Below, piece by piece: positions 1 to 7,011 of a DNA stretch of 9,386 bases. Source of the DNA: Limisphaerales bacterium (GTDB lineage: Bacteria > Verrucomicrobiota > Verrucomicrobiae > Limisphaerales > UBA11358). The stretch spans positions 5,324 to 14,709 of the forward strand of contig PLZL01000225.1 in NCBI GenBank assembly GCA_003152145.1, in the 5' to 3' direction. The notes under the pieces are model-generated. The model worked only from the letters and a program-made list of their open reading frames with translations, was not told where the DNA came from and made no database searches. The translations under genes and the position numbers were made by a program. Positions within the stretch are counted from its first letter, which is position 1, and the number at the start of each line of letters is the position of its first letter.

Positions 1-913
1 TGTTGATGCAGAACAGCGGCTCCGCCCCGAGGTCTTCCGCGAGCTGGAGATACTCGTGATAGCCGAGACCCTGTGTGGAATAATACTTCCAGATGTTCCA
101 AAGCGGCGTGCGCGTGTCAATGTTGCCGATGGTGTTCTTCCAATGGTTCATGTGCGCGAAATCATCGCCTTCCACCCAGCAGCCGCCGGGAAAACGCAGA
201 AACCTGGGATGCAGCGCGTCGAGTGATTCCGCGAGGTCGGTGCGCAGGCCATGATCCTTCCATGTCTTTTTCGGCATGAGTGAAATCATGTCTAGGAACA
301 AAACGCCCTTGCCGTCGCCGGAGATTTCCAGTCTCGCCTTCGGGTCGCTGCCGGTCGCCGTCAAATCCAGCGTGCGATAACGCCAGTCGTTGCTGATGCT
401 GGAAAGGTCGCCGCTGGCGAGAACTGCGCCGGTGCTGTTCAAAATTTTCGCCGTGAGTTTGCCGTTGAAGTTTTCGCCGCGCGCCGCGAGCTTGAGCGTG
501 TAGCCGTCGCCTTGCACGATGTTCATGCCCCAGTAACCTTCATTCTCCAAGGTGAACGCGCCGTTCACTCTCACGTGGAGCGATTTCCGGTTGAACGGAT
601 TCAACGGCGGCGGCTGTGCATGCACATCCGCGGTGATGACTGACGCCTCGCTCGTGCCATCGCCAACATTGGCGAACTTCCAATCCTCCGGCGTGTCGGC
701 GTCCTCGAACGAGCGGTTGCGCACCAGTTCCGGGTAAATGCCGCCGTCGGCGGACAAATTGATGTCCTCGAAGAAAATTCCCCACAACGTTGGTGAAATT
801 GCGTGGGCGGGATGCGCCGCATCCACGGTGATTTTTGCCGGCTGCGCGCTTGCCGCCAGGGCGGCCGACAGCGCCACTCCGGCGAGCCAGTTTTTCAATT
901 GGAAGATTGTCAT
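1..913 (-). CDS. Secreted alpha-L-arabinofuranosidase, GH51 (5' part, cut by window edge)
   Basis: The 304 visible residues are the N-terminal part of a GH51 alpha-L-arabinofuranosidase, which removes non-reducing L-arabinofuranosyl groups from arabinan or arabinoxylan. The start at 913 gives a classic Sec signal peptide (hydrophobic residues about 9-21, likely cleavage after Ala-Ser-Ala at 21-23), so the enzyme is exported. Family blocks visible are LWGIFFEDIN (about residues 43-52), a beta-sandwich region resembling a carbohydrate-binding insert (about 75-200), and RFLRFPGGCWVEG. Both catalytic glutamates would lie beyond the left edge and cannot be checked. It is a clear paralogue of the GH51 gene at 4777-6798, with the same blocks in the same order, but it carries a plain signal peptide rather than a possible lipobox. 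Its promoter carries the shared tandem operator at 983-1016. No Shine-Dalgarno sequence precedes the start. The family call is firm; substrate preference is inferred. Confidence 0.93.
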   Translation of the reverse strand, partial: MTIFQLKNWLAGVALSAALAASAQPAKITVDAAHPAHAISPTLWGIFFEDINLSADGGIYPELVRNRSFEDADTPEDWKFANVGDGTSEASVITADVHAQPPPLNPFNRKSLHVRVNGAFTLENEGYWGMNIVQGDGYTLKLAARGENFNGKLTAKILNSTGAVLASGDLSSISNDWRYRTLDLTATGSDPKARLEISGDGKGVLFLDMISLMPKKTWKDHGLRTDLAESLDALHPRFLRFPGGCWVEGDDFAHMNHWKNTIGNIDTRTPLWNIWKYYSTQGLGYHEYLQLAEDLGAEPLFCIN

Positions 914-953
914 GCGCAAAAAATTCAGGGGTTGCTCAAATGGACATCCGGGG

Positions 954-982
954 ATGATTCGCATCGCCAAAAAATTCCGCAA
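954..982 (-). promoter_or_regulatory. Candidate promoter of the left GH51 gene
   Basis: On the minus strand TTGCGG (977-982) is followed after exactly 17 bp by AATCAT (954-959), about 40 nt before the start codon at 913. The -10 hexamer is poor, and the -35 directly abuts the proximal operator unit at 983-995, as expected for an activator-dependent promoter. The same arrangement recurs at 6825-6853 and 8691-8719. No transcription start is known. Confidence 0.5.
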
Positions 983-1016
983 CGCCAATTTGCGTTAAAA
1001 GGCCGCCAAAATGCGT
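983..1016 (-). promoter_or_regulatory. Tandem 13-bp operator upstream of the left GH51 gene
   Basis: Read on the minus strand, ACGCATTTTGGCG (1004-1016) and ACGCAAATTGGCG (983-995) stand in direct orientation with an 8-bp gap, a 21-bp repeat. The same pair with the same spacing lies upstream of the other GH51 gene and of araA. The site also faces the divergent prepilin-like gene at 1133, so it could in principle affect both directions. It is probably a sugar-responsive regulator site; the protein that binds it is unknown. Confidence 0.8.
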
Positions 1017-1132
1017 CGCTGCCATTTAATGGTTTATGATTATTTGTGCGCGGATCAAATCCGTTTTTGGCCGCAGGTTTTTGACTTGTTTTTGTTGGAC
1101 TTCTCCTGGATTGCTGTTAAACAGTAAAAACC

Positions 1133-1969
1133 ATGAATGCTCTGCTCGGCAATGAGGAGGAACCATTCAGGCCCACGCCCAACCGTGTGTGTAGCACGGC
1201 AGGCAGATTATTGAAATTCCAGTTTCAATCAAACCCGGTCGCGTCTTCAAAGGCGGCATTCACTCTGATCGAACTACTGGTTGTGATAGCCATCATTGGC
1301 ATTCTTGCCGCGTTGCTTATGCCCGTGCTTTCTTCCGCAAAAGAGAGAGGGCGTCGCATTCAATGCTTGAATAATCTTAGACAGTTCAATTTGGGTTTGA
1401 TCCTGTATGGCAACGACAATAATGACCGGATGCCGGAAATGAAGGGAGGGTTGTGGGCGTGGGACCTGCCGTATTCGGTCTGTGATGTGCTGATGAAACA
1501 AGGTGTCACGCGGGATATTATGTATGACCCCGGTTTTCCGGAAATGAACCAGGACGGTCTTTGGAATTATGGCGGAAGAACCGGCGACCCTTACCGCGTG
1601 ATCGGCTATGCGATGACATTTCCCGGCACCGCCAGCGTTACGGAAACGAATTGGAATCGCTCTGTCGCTCCGCAACCGATACAGTTTGGCGACATCACGC
1701 TGCCCGCGCCCAGTCCATCGGATCGTGCGATGGTCGCGGGCGCGGTGATTTCGGAACGCGGGGAAAAGGATCCGGCGCAACGCGCCACATATCAATACTC
1801 GGGCATAGTCGGTGGTTATGCGCCCCTGCCGCACCGGTGCGCGCATCTGGTAAAGGGAATGCCCGCCGGCGACAATGTGGCGATGTTGGACGGCAGCGTA
1901 AGATGGCGCATTTTCGCGGAGATGATGCCTCGGACAGATGATCCGGCCTGTCCGACTTTCTGGTGGTGA
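1133..1969 (+). CDS. Prepilin-like protein with N-terminal cleavage/methylation motif
   Basis: This 278-residue protein has a type IV prepilin / type II pseudopilin N-terminus: after Lys40-Ala-Ala comes Phe43, [14 protein letters not shown], giving the processing site, Glu5 and a membrane helix (about 43-65). The rest is a globular domain of the large Verrucomicrobiota/Planctomycetes prepilin-like group. It has [11 protein letters not shown] after the helix, a W-A-W-D block near 108-111, and a C-terminal [13 protein letters not shown] signature (about 246-258) close to the end. The predicted leader before Phe43 is 42 residues, long for the class, and no Shine-Dalgarno precedes the ATG, so a later GTG or TTG start is possible. 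It is the first of three co-directional genes and a paralogue of the convergent gene at 3821-4537. Its function is unknown: these proteins are abundant in the phylum but rarely studied. No convincing promoter was found in 1030-1132. Confidence 0.85.
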   Translation: MNALLGNEEEPFRPTPNRVCSTAGRLLKFQFQSNPVASSKAAFTLIELLVVIAIIGILAALLMPVLSSAKERGRRIQCLNNLRQFNLGLILYGNDNNDRMPEMKGGLWAWDLPYSVCDVLMKQGVTRDIMYDPGFPEMNQDGLWNYGGRTGDPYRVIGYAMTFPGTASVTETNWNRSVAPQPIQFGDITLPAPSPSDRAMVAGAVISERGEKDPAQRATYQYSGIVGGYAPLPHRCAHLVKGMPAGDNVAMLDGSVRWRIFAEMMPRTDDPACPTFWW

Positions 1970-2030
1970 GGAACACGTTGCGGAGTGATTATTGAATAAA
2001 CAATCGGGTGGTTCTGGAAAGATAAGTTTT

Positions 2031-2903
2031 ATGAGCAAGCCTTTGCATAAAGACATTTCGTTTTGGATCGTGGTCGTCACGCTCGTTGGCGCGGCGGATG
2101 TGGCCCAGCTTCACTTCGGGCTTCCGTGGTTCAAGGGTAAGGTTATCGCCGCGCAGCCAGCGGACAGAAGGACGAATCTAGTGCAGGTCGTGGACGCGTT
2201 CAACCAGCCGGCAAACCTGGATGTCAGCAAGAAAACCTATTCGTGGCAGGCGCCGAGGTTCAATCCCCGCCTGTTGCAGGATGCTCCGGTTCAAGTTGTG
2301 ATTATCCCCACCGAATACACGCCACCTTCCGGTGGCTGGTCAGCTTGGCAATCGAATGCGGTAATTGGTATCCGCATGCCCGCTGATTCTGTTGTTCTGT
2401 CGGCTTACAATTGGACTAGCCGGGCGCGGACGATTCTTCCCGATCAAATGCCGCCGGGCCAATTTGACTTTATCGCCAAGCAACCCAGTGGCGCGCGCGA
2501 GGCATTGCAGGCGGAGGTCAAAAGCAAATTTGGCCTCGTCGCGGAACGTGAAATAATGCAGACCAATGTTTTGATCCTCCGGCTGGACCATACAAACGCT
2601 CCGGGCTTGACACCGATGGCAATGCGAACAGCAACCCCGGCACCAAACCAGCCAGGAATGATGCGGGTTCCGAATGTGGCCATTCTTACGTCCATTCTTG
2701 AATCGCAATTACAGTTGCCGGTGATTGATCAAACGGGATTGACAGGGTCATATGACATTCAATTCCCAATGATACGGCGGACACCCGGCCAGCCGAGTGA
2801 CGCGCTCCAACAGGCAAAGAAAATATTTATCGAACAGCTCGGCCTGGATTTGGTTGAATCAAATGCTCCGGTTGAAGTGTTAGTCGTGAAAAAAATAAAT
2901 TGA
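2031..2903 (+). CDS. DUF3738/TIGR03435-like protein, membrane-anchored
   Basis: The protein has 290 residues from ATG 2031. A short basic N-terminus and hydrophobic segment (about residues 9-25) suggest a signal anchor or signal peptide, so the rest is probably extracytoplasmic. The C-terminal half matches the DUF3738 pattern: an AYN-W block near 125-128, QFDFIAKQP near 143-151, a 'FGLVAEREIMQTNVLILRL' stretch (about 167-185), VIDQTGLTGSYDI (231-243), and EQLGLDLVESNAPVEVLVV near the end. This family is greatly expanded in Acidobacteria and Pedosphaera-like Verrucomicrobiota and has no established function. A longer form from TTG 1992 is possible, because GGAG sits 6 nt before it. I prefer ATG 2031, preceded by GGAAAGA, because the membrane segment then lies near the N-terminus. 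It lies 61 nt after the prepilin-like gene and 33 nt before the next, probably in one transcript. The family call is from remembered motifs. Confidence 0.75.
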   Translation: MSKPLHKDISFWIVVVTLVGAADVAQLHFGLPWFKGKVIAAQPADRRTNLVQVVDAFNQPANLDVSKKTYSWQAPRFNPRLLQDAPVQVVIIPTEYTPPSGGWSAWQSNAVIGIRMPADSVVLSAYNWTSRARTILPDQMPPGQFDFIAKQPSGAREALQAEVKSKFGLVAEREIMQTNVLILRLDHTNAPGLTPMAMRTATPAPNQPGMMRVPNVAILTSILESQLQLPVIDQTGLTGSYDIQFPMIRRTPGQPSDALQQAKKIFIEQLGLDLVESNAPVEVLVVKKIN

Positions 2904-2936
2904 ACAGGAACAACAGTCACCGCGAGGAATAATGCC

Positions 2937-3806
2937 ATGAGTGAATTCAAGTTTAATTGCCCGCACTGTGGTCAACACATGTCCGGCGACGCCGCCCTGC
3001 AAGGCAGCCAGGTCGCCTGTCCTTCCTGCCAGCAAACACTGACGGTGCCGGCTCCACCCGCAAACACTCCGATCACTCGCGCCGGCTCCCAGGCTCCGGC
3101 CTCGGCACCGGACGCCAAACAAATCTCAACGTCCGCACTCCTCTCGCTGGTTTGCTCCCTTGGGCTTGGCATTGGCAGCATTCCGGGAATTATTTTCGGC
3201 CACATCGCCAAGGCTCGAATTCGCCGCGACCCGGCAATTCACGGAAAAGGCCTGGCCGTGACAGGATTGGTTCTTGGCTATTCGTTTTTGATTTTCACAC
3301 TGGTTTTCCTCACGGTTGGTTTTGTGGTGTTAAACCCGAAACATGGCCGGCAAATCACGGCGAAGGAAGAGGCCGCCAGCACACCGGCAACGCTGGCCGC
3401 ACGCCTTGTGGACGAGGTGAAAATCAGCGATTCCGCATCTGAATCCGAGCACGGCATGAAAACCATGTTCAGCACTCATGGAACATACATGAACAACCCC
3501 GTCCGCGATGCCTTGAATGGCGGATTTGTCAGTTACGTCATGAAAGTTGATCCGGTCCAGCCGATGACTCTCCGCTGCAAATACTGGGGAAATGATAATG
3601 CAGCGCGTCGCTTCGACATTCTTGTCAATGACAAGGTGATTGCCACTCAACAATTGGAGTTCAACGATCCCGGCCACTACTTCAGCGTGGAATACGACAT
3701 TCCGCAAACTCTGACCCGAGGGAAAACCGAAGTCACCGTCGTCTTTCAAGCGTATCCCCGAAAAAAAGCCGGCGGGATTTACGGCTGCCAGATACTGAAA
3801 CGCTGA
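2937..3806 (+). CDS. Zinc-ribbon / DUF4190-like membrane protein with GH127-tail-like C-terminal module
   Basis: This 289-residue protein has three visible parts. Residues 1-35 form a zinc ribbon with CPHC (Cys8, Cys11) and CPSC (Cys28, Cys31). A Pro/Ala-rich linker leads to a membrane region (about 62-132) built as in DUF4190 proteins: one hydrophobic stretch, a basic loop with GHIAKARIRR, then a second helix beginning GLAVTGLVLGY. Residues about 157-289 look like the module at the C-terminus of many GH127-type beta-L-arabinofuranosidases (DUF6805, named from memory): GGFVSYVMKV, LRCKYWGND, RRFDILVNDKVIATQ, FSVEYDIP, KTEVTVVFQAYP, AGGIYG. No catalytic domain is present. The start is well supported by GAGGA 8 nt upstream. 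It follows the DUF3738-like gene by 33 nt and ends 14 nt from the convergent gene. Its role is unknown; a membrane protein that binds glycans or senses the cell surface is one guess. Topology cannot be fixed from charge alone. Confidence 0.85.
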   Translation: MSEFKFNCPHCGQHMSGDAALQGSQVACPSCQQTLTVPAPPANTPITRAGSQAPASAPDAKQISTSALLSLVCSLGLGIGSIPGIIFGHIAKARIRRDPAIHGKGLAVTGLVLGYSFLIFTLVFLTVGFVVLNPKHGRQITAKEEAASTPATLAARLVDEVKISDSASESEHGMKTMFSTHGTYMNNPVRDALNGGFVSYVMKVDPVQPMTLRCKYWGNDNAARRFDILVNDKVIATQQLEFNDPGHYFSVEYDIPQTLTRGKTEVTVVFQAYPRKKAGGIYGCQILKR

Positions 3807-3820
3807 TTCCGAATCACTGT

Positions 3821-4537
3821 TCAAAAATTCCATCGCACCGGTCCGCCGGGACCGATGGTGCTGAAACGAACTTCCATGTCTTTGAAGTCGCGCCATTCCA
3901 CATGCTGATCCTCAAAGAGCACGTTTCCTCCAAGAGGATTTTTGTCGTGCATATGATTGCTGCGGTCCACCCAGATTCCCTGGATTTTCAGGTAATCATC
4001 ATCCACACATGCCGTCGCATCGAAGCTCAACTCTGTCTCTTCTGGAGGTGTTTGTCCATCACCGGTCAAGCTCGCCCGCCACAGATTTCGCGGAACTTGT
4101 CCAATCCCTTTGAACAACATCCCGTATCCTATGAGGCTGACCGACCCGTGAGTCTGCTGCCAAAAATTCCAGTGCCGGTCATCGTTCATCGTGGGATTGG
4201 CCGGGCAGTAAAACATCTGGCGTCCAACACCCTTGGATTCCAGATCGCTTACCAGATTGGTGTTCATGTCCCACGGCCACAGCGAACCGGCGAAACGCGG
4301 ATTGGCCGCCGTGCAATCGGGCAACAAATCCTTGTTGTCTTTCGAGTAGAGCGCCAACGCATTGGCAATCTGCTGGAGATTTCCCTGGCATTGCGTCCGC
4401 AACGCGTGTTCCTTTGAGCGGGTTGCGCCGAAAAGGAACAGGAAAGCCAGCACACCCACCACGCAAACAATCGCCGCCACGTCAAGCGGCCTGATCGCGC
4501 CTTCGTTTCTTCGAATTTTGAGAAAAGAGCATTTCAT
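3821..4537 (-). CDS. Prepilin-like paralogue with degenerate processing motif
   Basis: This 238-residue protein is alignable with the prepilin-like protein at 1133-1969 in the same order of blocks: a membrane helix (about residues 19-37), RTQCQGNLQQIANALALYSKDN, W-P-W-D near 87-90, M-F-Y-C-P, HWNFWQQT, LIGYGMLFKG, and a C-terminal GGNVLFEDQHVEW (203-215). The canonical FTLIE processing motif is absent. The equivalent stretch reads AIRPLDVAAIVCVVG, with Asp where Glu5 would be and Arg in place of the usual polar residue. It may therefore be a fixed membrane protein rather than a processed pseudopilin. I chose ATG 4537 because AGGA lies 9 nt upstream; an in-frame ATG at 4555 has no such signal. 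The reading frame is intact and the C-terminal signature kept, so it is not an obvious pseudogene. Function is unknown. Confidence 0.82.
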   Translation of the reverse strand: MKCSFLKIRRNEGAIRPLDVAAIVCVVGVLAFLFLFGATRSKEHALRTQCQGNLQQIANALALYSKDNKDLLPDCTAANPRFAGSLWPWDMNTNLVSDLESKGVGRQMFYCPANPTMNDDRHWNFWQQTHGSVSLIGYGMLFKGIGQVPRNLWRASLTGDGQTPPEETELSFDATACVDDDYLKIQGIWVDRSNHMHDKNPLGGNVLFEDQHVEWRDFKDMEVRFSTIGPGGPVRWNF

Positions 4538-4728
4538 TTTCGGCCATCCTTTCATTGTGGGTCAACGATTACGGGCCATCACTTTTTACCAGAGCTACCC
4601 TGCTGAAGCAAATGAAAGAGAGCAGGAATATCTATATGCGTGGAACGTGCTCTGTCAGCCGGATACATGACAACGCCAGCAATGCCAGCACAAAGCGAAC
4701 GTGAACAATATGGATTTTATCGAGGACA

Positions 4729-4755
4729 TGATTCAACCAGATCAGGGTTGAATCA
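4729..4755. terminator. 10-bp perfect inverted repeat downstream of GH51, possible 3' hairpin
   Basis: TGATTCAACC (4729-4738) and GGTTGAATCA (4746-4755) are perfectly complementary around a 7-nt loop, starting 21 nt beyond the stop codon of the GH51 gene on the minus strand. No T-run follows on either strand, so it is not a textbook intrinsic terminator. It could be an RNA 3'-end stabilising hairpin, a Rho-assisted terminator, or a protein-binding palindrome. The rest of the 4538-4776 gap shows no gene. Confidence 0.4.
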
Positions 4756-4776
4756 CAAAAGTCACAGTGTCATCGC

Positions 4777-6798
4777 CTATTTCAACCGCAGGATGGTGAG
4801 CGAGTTCGCGGGAAAATCGTGTTGAAATGCCGGACTGGAAATGTTCAAGACGCTTTCCTTGGGCGAGATGCTTTGCGGGCCGGCAAAGGAATTTTCATCG
4901 TTGGGTTCGCCGGCCAGCACGATAAGTTTTGCGTCCGAAGAAATGTTTCCCAGACCGGTTAGGTTCAGTTGCACGCTGGCGGCGGTTTTGTCGCCGTTGA
5001 CGACTTTGAGGATGATTTCCCCGCTGGCGTTGTCGCGCGTGGCGGAGGCAAACAGTTTTGCGCCGGTCGGCGAATCCAATTTCACGGGCAGAACCACGTC
5101 GCCGTGGTTCAGGCTGAAGAGCTGCTGCACATAATAATTGGGAGTGCGATAAATGTTCAGGCTGTTCACCCAGATCAAGTCAGGCGTCCACTGCCATGCT
5201 TCCGAATTGGCGAAGAGCGGCGCGTAACTCGCCATGCGCACCACGTCGCCGTTGCGTTCAAGTCCGGTCATGCAGGCGGCTTCGGCGAGGGCGCATTCAA
5301 GATTGTTGCGGTTTTTGACGCTGACGATCTTGTCGCTTTGGGCCGCATACTCGCCGAAGAAAACCTTCGGACCGTTGCGGTCGTAATTGTCGTAGCGGTG
5401 CGTGTTCTCGAAAAACCAGCTTGGATTCGCGTAGCAATGTTCGTCAACGATGTCCGCGTGCAATTCGCGCAGCTTGGGCCACGCGAATTTGAAACGGTCG
5501 TCCGCCGGTTCCGGACCGGCGGCGGAGACGAGCTTGATGTCGGGATACTTCGCCTTGATGGCCTGGGCAAATTTCGCGTAGCGATCAATGTATTGCTGGC
5601 CCCATTGTTCGTTGCCAACGCCCATCATTTTCAGGTTAAACGGTTCGGGATGTCCCATGGCTGCGCGTTTCGCGCCCCACGCGCTCGTCGCCGGGCCGTT
5701 GGCAAACTCAATCAGGTCGAGCGCGTCCTGAATGTAGGGCCCAAGCTCATCAATCGGGCAAAGCTCGCCGGAATTGAACTGGCAGGCCATGCCGCAATTC
5801 AAAATCGGCAGCGGTTGCGCGCCGATGTCCTCGCACACCAGGAAATATTCATAGAAGCCGAGGCCGAATGATTGATAATAATCCGGCGTGGGCCGGTGGA
5901 CAAATTCATAATTCCAGCGGTCGATCAAAAGCGGGCGTTCCTCGACCGGGCCGATGGTTTTTTTCCACTGATAACGGCGTTCGAGCACGCTGCCCTCGAC
6001 GATGCAGCCGCCGGGAAAACGCAGGAAGCCGGGCTTCATGTCGGCCAGCGCCTGCACCATGTCTGCGCGCAAACCGCCGGGACGATTTTTCCAGGTGTGT
6101 TCCGGGAAAAGCGAAATCATGTCGAGGTCAACGCCACCCTTGCCTTCAACCAGCACATAAAGTTTTGCCTTGGTGTCGGTGTCGTTCGGATGCAGCACGG
6201 CCGTGATTTTCTTCCAGTCCCCGGAAAAATCCTTCAAATTCACGGAGTCCAGCACCGCGCCGTCGCCGCCATAAAGCGCGATGCGCAATGTCGGTGTGCC
6301 GGAAACGTTGCGGATTTGGGCGGAAAAATTGTAAGCCTCGCCTTTGCTCACGCCGATGCCGCGAAAACCTTCATTGGCGATACCAATGACATCCTTGCCT
6401 TCGGACTCAACGCGCAGATAGTGAGGATTGGCGGTATTAAAGGGATCTTCATCGCGGATGGACAACTGCCCGCGGGCGTTGCTGGGACTGATTTTAGTCC
6501 AGCCCATCAGCGCCTCAGGAAATTCAAACCCGCGATTCTTGACCATCTCAGCGTAAAGCCCGCCGTCCGCGCCGAAGTTGATGTCCTCGAAGAAAATCCC
6601 CCACATCGCCGGATTAAGCTGCGCACCGGGCTGGTCCACGGCCACGGAAATTTTCGCAGGTTGGGCGTTGGGCGTGATGGTCGTCGCCGTCACCGCGCCG
6701 GAGTGACCGGAGGATCGCGGCGACTTGCATCCGTTGGTCATGCTCCCGATGATCAGCGCCGTTCCGAAGAGGAGGATTTTCCACGTCGAGTTTGTCAT
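4777..6798 (-). CDS. Exported alpha-L-arabinofuranosidase, GH51 (complete)
   Basis: The protein has 673 residues, usual for the long GH51 type. It hydrolyses terminal alpha-L-arabinofuranosyl linkages in arabinan, arabinoxylan or their oligomers by the retaining mechanism of the family. Visible parts are MWGIFFEDINFGADGG (about 65-80), a beta-sandwich, CBM4-like insert (about 97-230), GFLRFPGGC, then the TIM barrel with the acid/base Glu397 in GVGNEQWG, HCY at 454-456, and the nucleophile Glu483 in FFGEYAAQ. A C-terminal beta domain runs to the end. The start at 6798 gives a hydrophobic export segment (8-20) ending MTNGC, with Cys24 as a possible though imperfect lipobox, suggesting a lipoprotein. 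An in-frame ATG at 6933 was rejected because the extension would cross the operator and promoter. There is no Shine-Dalgarno sequence. It lies downstream of araA in the same direction but has its own operator. Confidence 0.96.
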   Translation of the reverse strand: MTNSTWKILLFGTALIIGSMTNGCKSPRSSGHSGAVTATTITPNAQPAKISVAVDQPGAQLNPAMWGIFFEDINFGADGGLYAEMVKNRGFEFPEALMGWTKISPSNARGQLSIRDEDPFNTANPHYLRVESEGKDVIGIANEGFRGIGVSKGEAYNFSAQIRNVSGTPTLRIALYGGDGAVLDSVNLKDFSGDWKKITAVLHPNDTDTKAKLYVLVEGKGGVDLDMISLFPEHTWKNRPGGLRADMVQALADMKPGFLRFPGGCIVEGSVLERRYQWKKTIGPVEERPLLIDRWNYEFVHRPTPDYYQSFGLGFYEYFLVCEDIGAQPLPILNCGMACQFNSGELCPIDELGPYIQDALDLIEFANGPATSAWGAKRAAMGHPEPFNLKMMGVGNEQWGQQYIDRYAKFAQAIKAKYPDIKLVSAAGPEPADDRFKFAWPKLRELHADIVDEHCYANPSWFFENTHRYDNYDRNGPKVFFGEYAAQSDKIVSVKNRNNLECALAEAACMTGLERNGDVVRMASYAPLFANSEAWQWTPDLIWVNSLNIYRTPNYYVQQLFSLNHGDVVLPVKLDSPTGAKLFASATRDNASGEIILKVVNGDKTAASVQLNLTGLGNISSDAKLIVLAGEPNDENSFAGPQSISPKESVLNISSPAFQHDFPANSLTILRLK

Positions 6799-6824
6799 GC
6801 GCAAAATATCAGGAATTGCCGGGC

Positions 6825-6853
6825 ATGATTCGTGGCGCCAAGAAATTTGGCAA
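6825..6853 (-). promoter_or_regulatory. Candidate promoter of the complete GH51 gene
   Basis: TTGCCA (6848-6853) and AATCAT (6825-6830) on the minus strand are separated by exactly 17 bp, and the -35 abuts the proximal operator unit. The -10 is identical to that of the left GH51 gene. The predicted leader is only about 20 nt and has no Shine-Dalgarno sequence. Assignment rests on the repeated geometry at three loci. Confidence 0.5.
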
Positions 6854-6887
6854 CGCCAATTTGCGTCAAAAGGCCGCCAAAATGCGT
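6854..6887 (-). promoter_or_regulatory. Tandem 13-bp operator upstream of the complete GH51 gene
   Basis: On the minus strand ACGCATTTTGGCG (6875-6887) and ACGCAAATTGGCG (6854-6866) are in direct orientation with an 8-bp gap. The pair differs from that of the left GH51 gene only at one gap base, and similarity between the two promoter regions continues to both start codons. It lies 55 nt before the start at 6798. The remaining 6888-7011 stretch up to araA shows no gene. Confidence 0.8.
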
Positions 6888-7011
6888 CGCTGCCATTTCT
6901 TGCCGGATCGGCGCTGCAAGAGCGTTCCGGCATCGGCGGTGGCCTTCGCTGATGTCGCCTTCCAATCCGCCGGACTGGCCTCGCTCCAATAAATGGCGAT
7001 CAGGAAACCCA

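Noticed and set aside
1051..1068. Possible intrinsic terminator CGGAT/ATCCG followed by TTTTT on the plus strand
   Set aside because: The stem is only 5 bp with a 3-nt loop and lies upstream of, not after, any plus-strand gene.
1274..2080. Long antisense open frame across the prepilin-like gene
   Set aside because: It is rich in Arg and His with no recognisable motif, and the opposite strand encodes a clear prepilin-like protein.
3804..3816. Palindrome TGATTCCGAATCA between the convergent gene ends
   Set aside because: The single central base leaves no workable loop with a stable stem, and there is no T-run; likely chance.
4673..4690. Imperfect direct repeat AACGCCAGC / AATGCCAGC, considered as another operator
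   Set aside because: It lacks the 13-bp unit and the 21-bp period of the three real-looking sites.
4640..4825. Small open frame in the gap downstream of the complete GH51 gene
   Set aside because: It overlaps the 3' end of the GH51 gene, has no Shine-Dalgarno or family motif, and its sequence looks like non-coding DNA.
4969..6828. Two long plus-strand open frames opposite the complete GH51 gene
   Set aside because: They are frame shadows of a strongly conserved GH51 gene with both catalytic glutamates; no family resemblance on the plus strand.
6799..6933. Longer start for the complete GH51 gene at ATG 6933
   Set aside because: The 45-residue extension would run through the operator and promoter, has no export-signal character, and is absent from the paralogue, whose start is at the homologous position.
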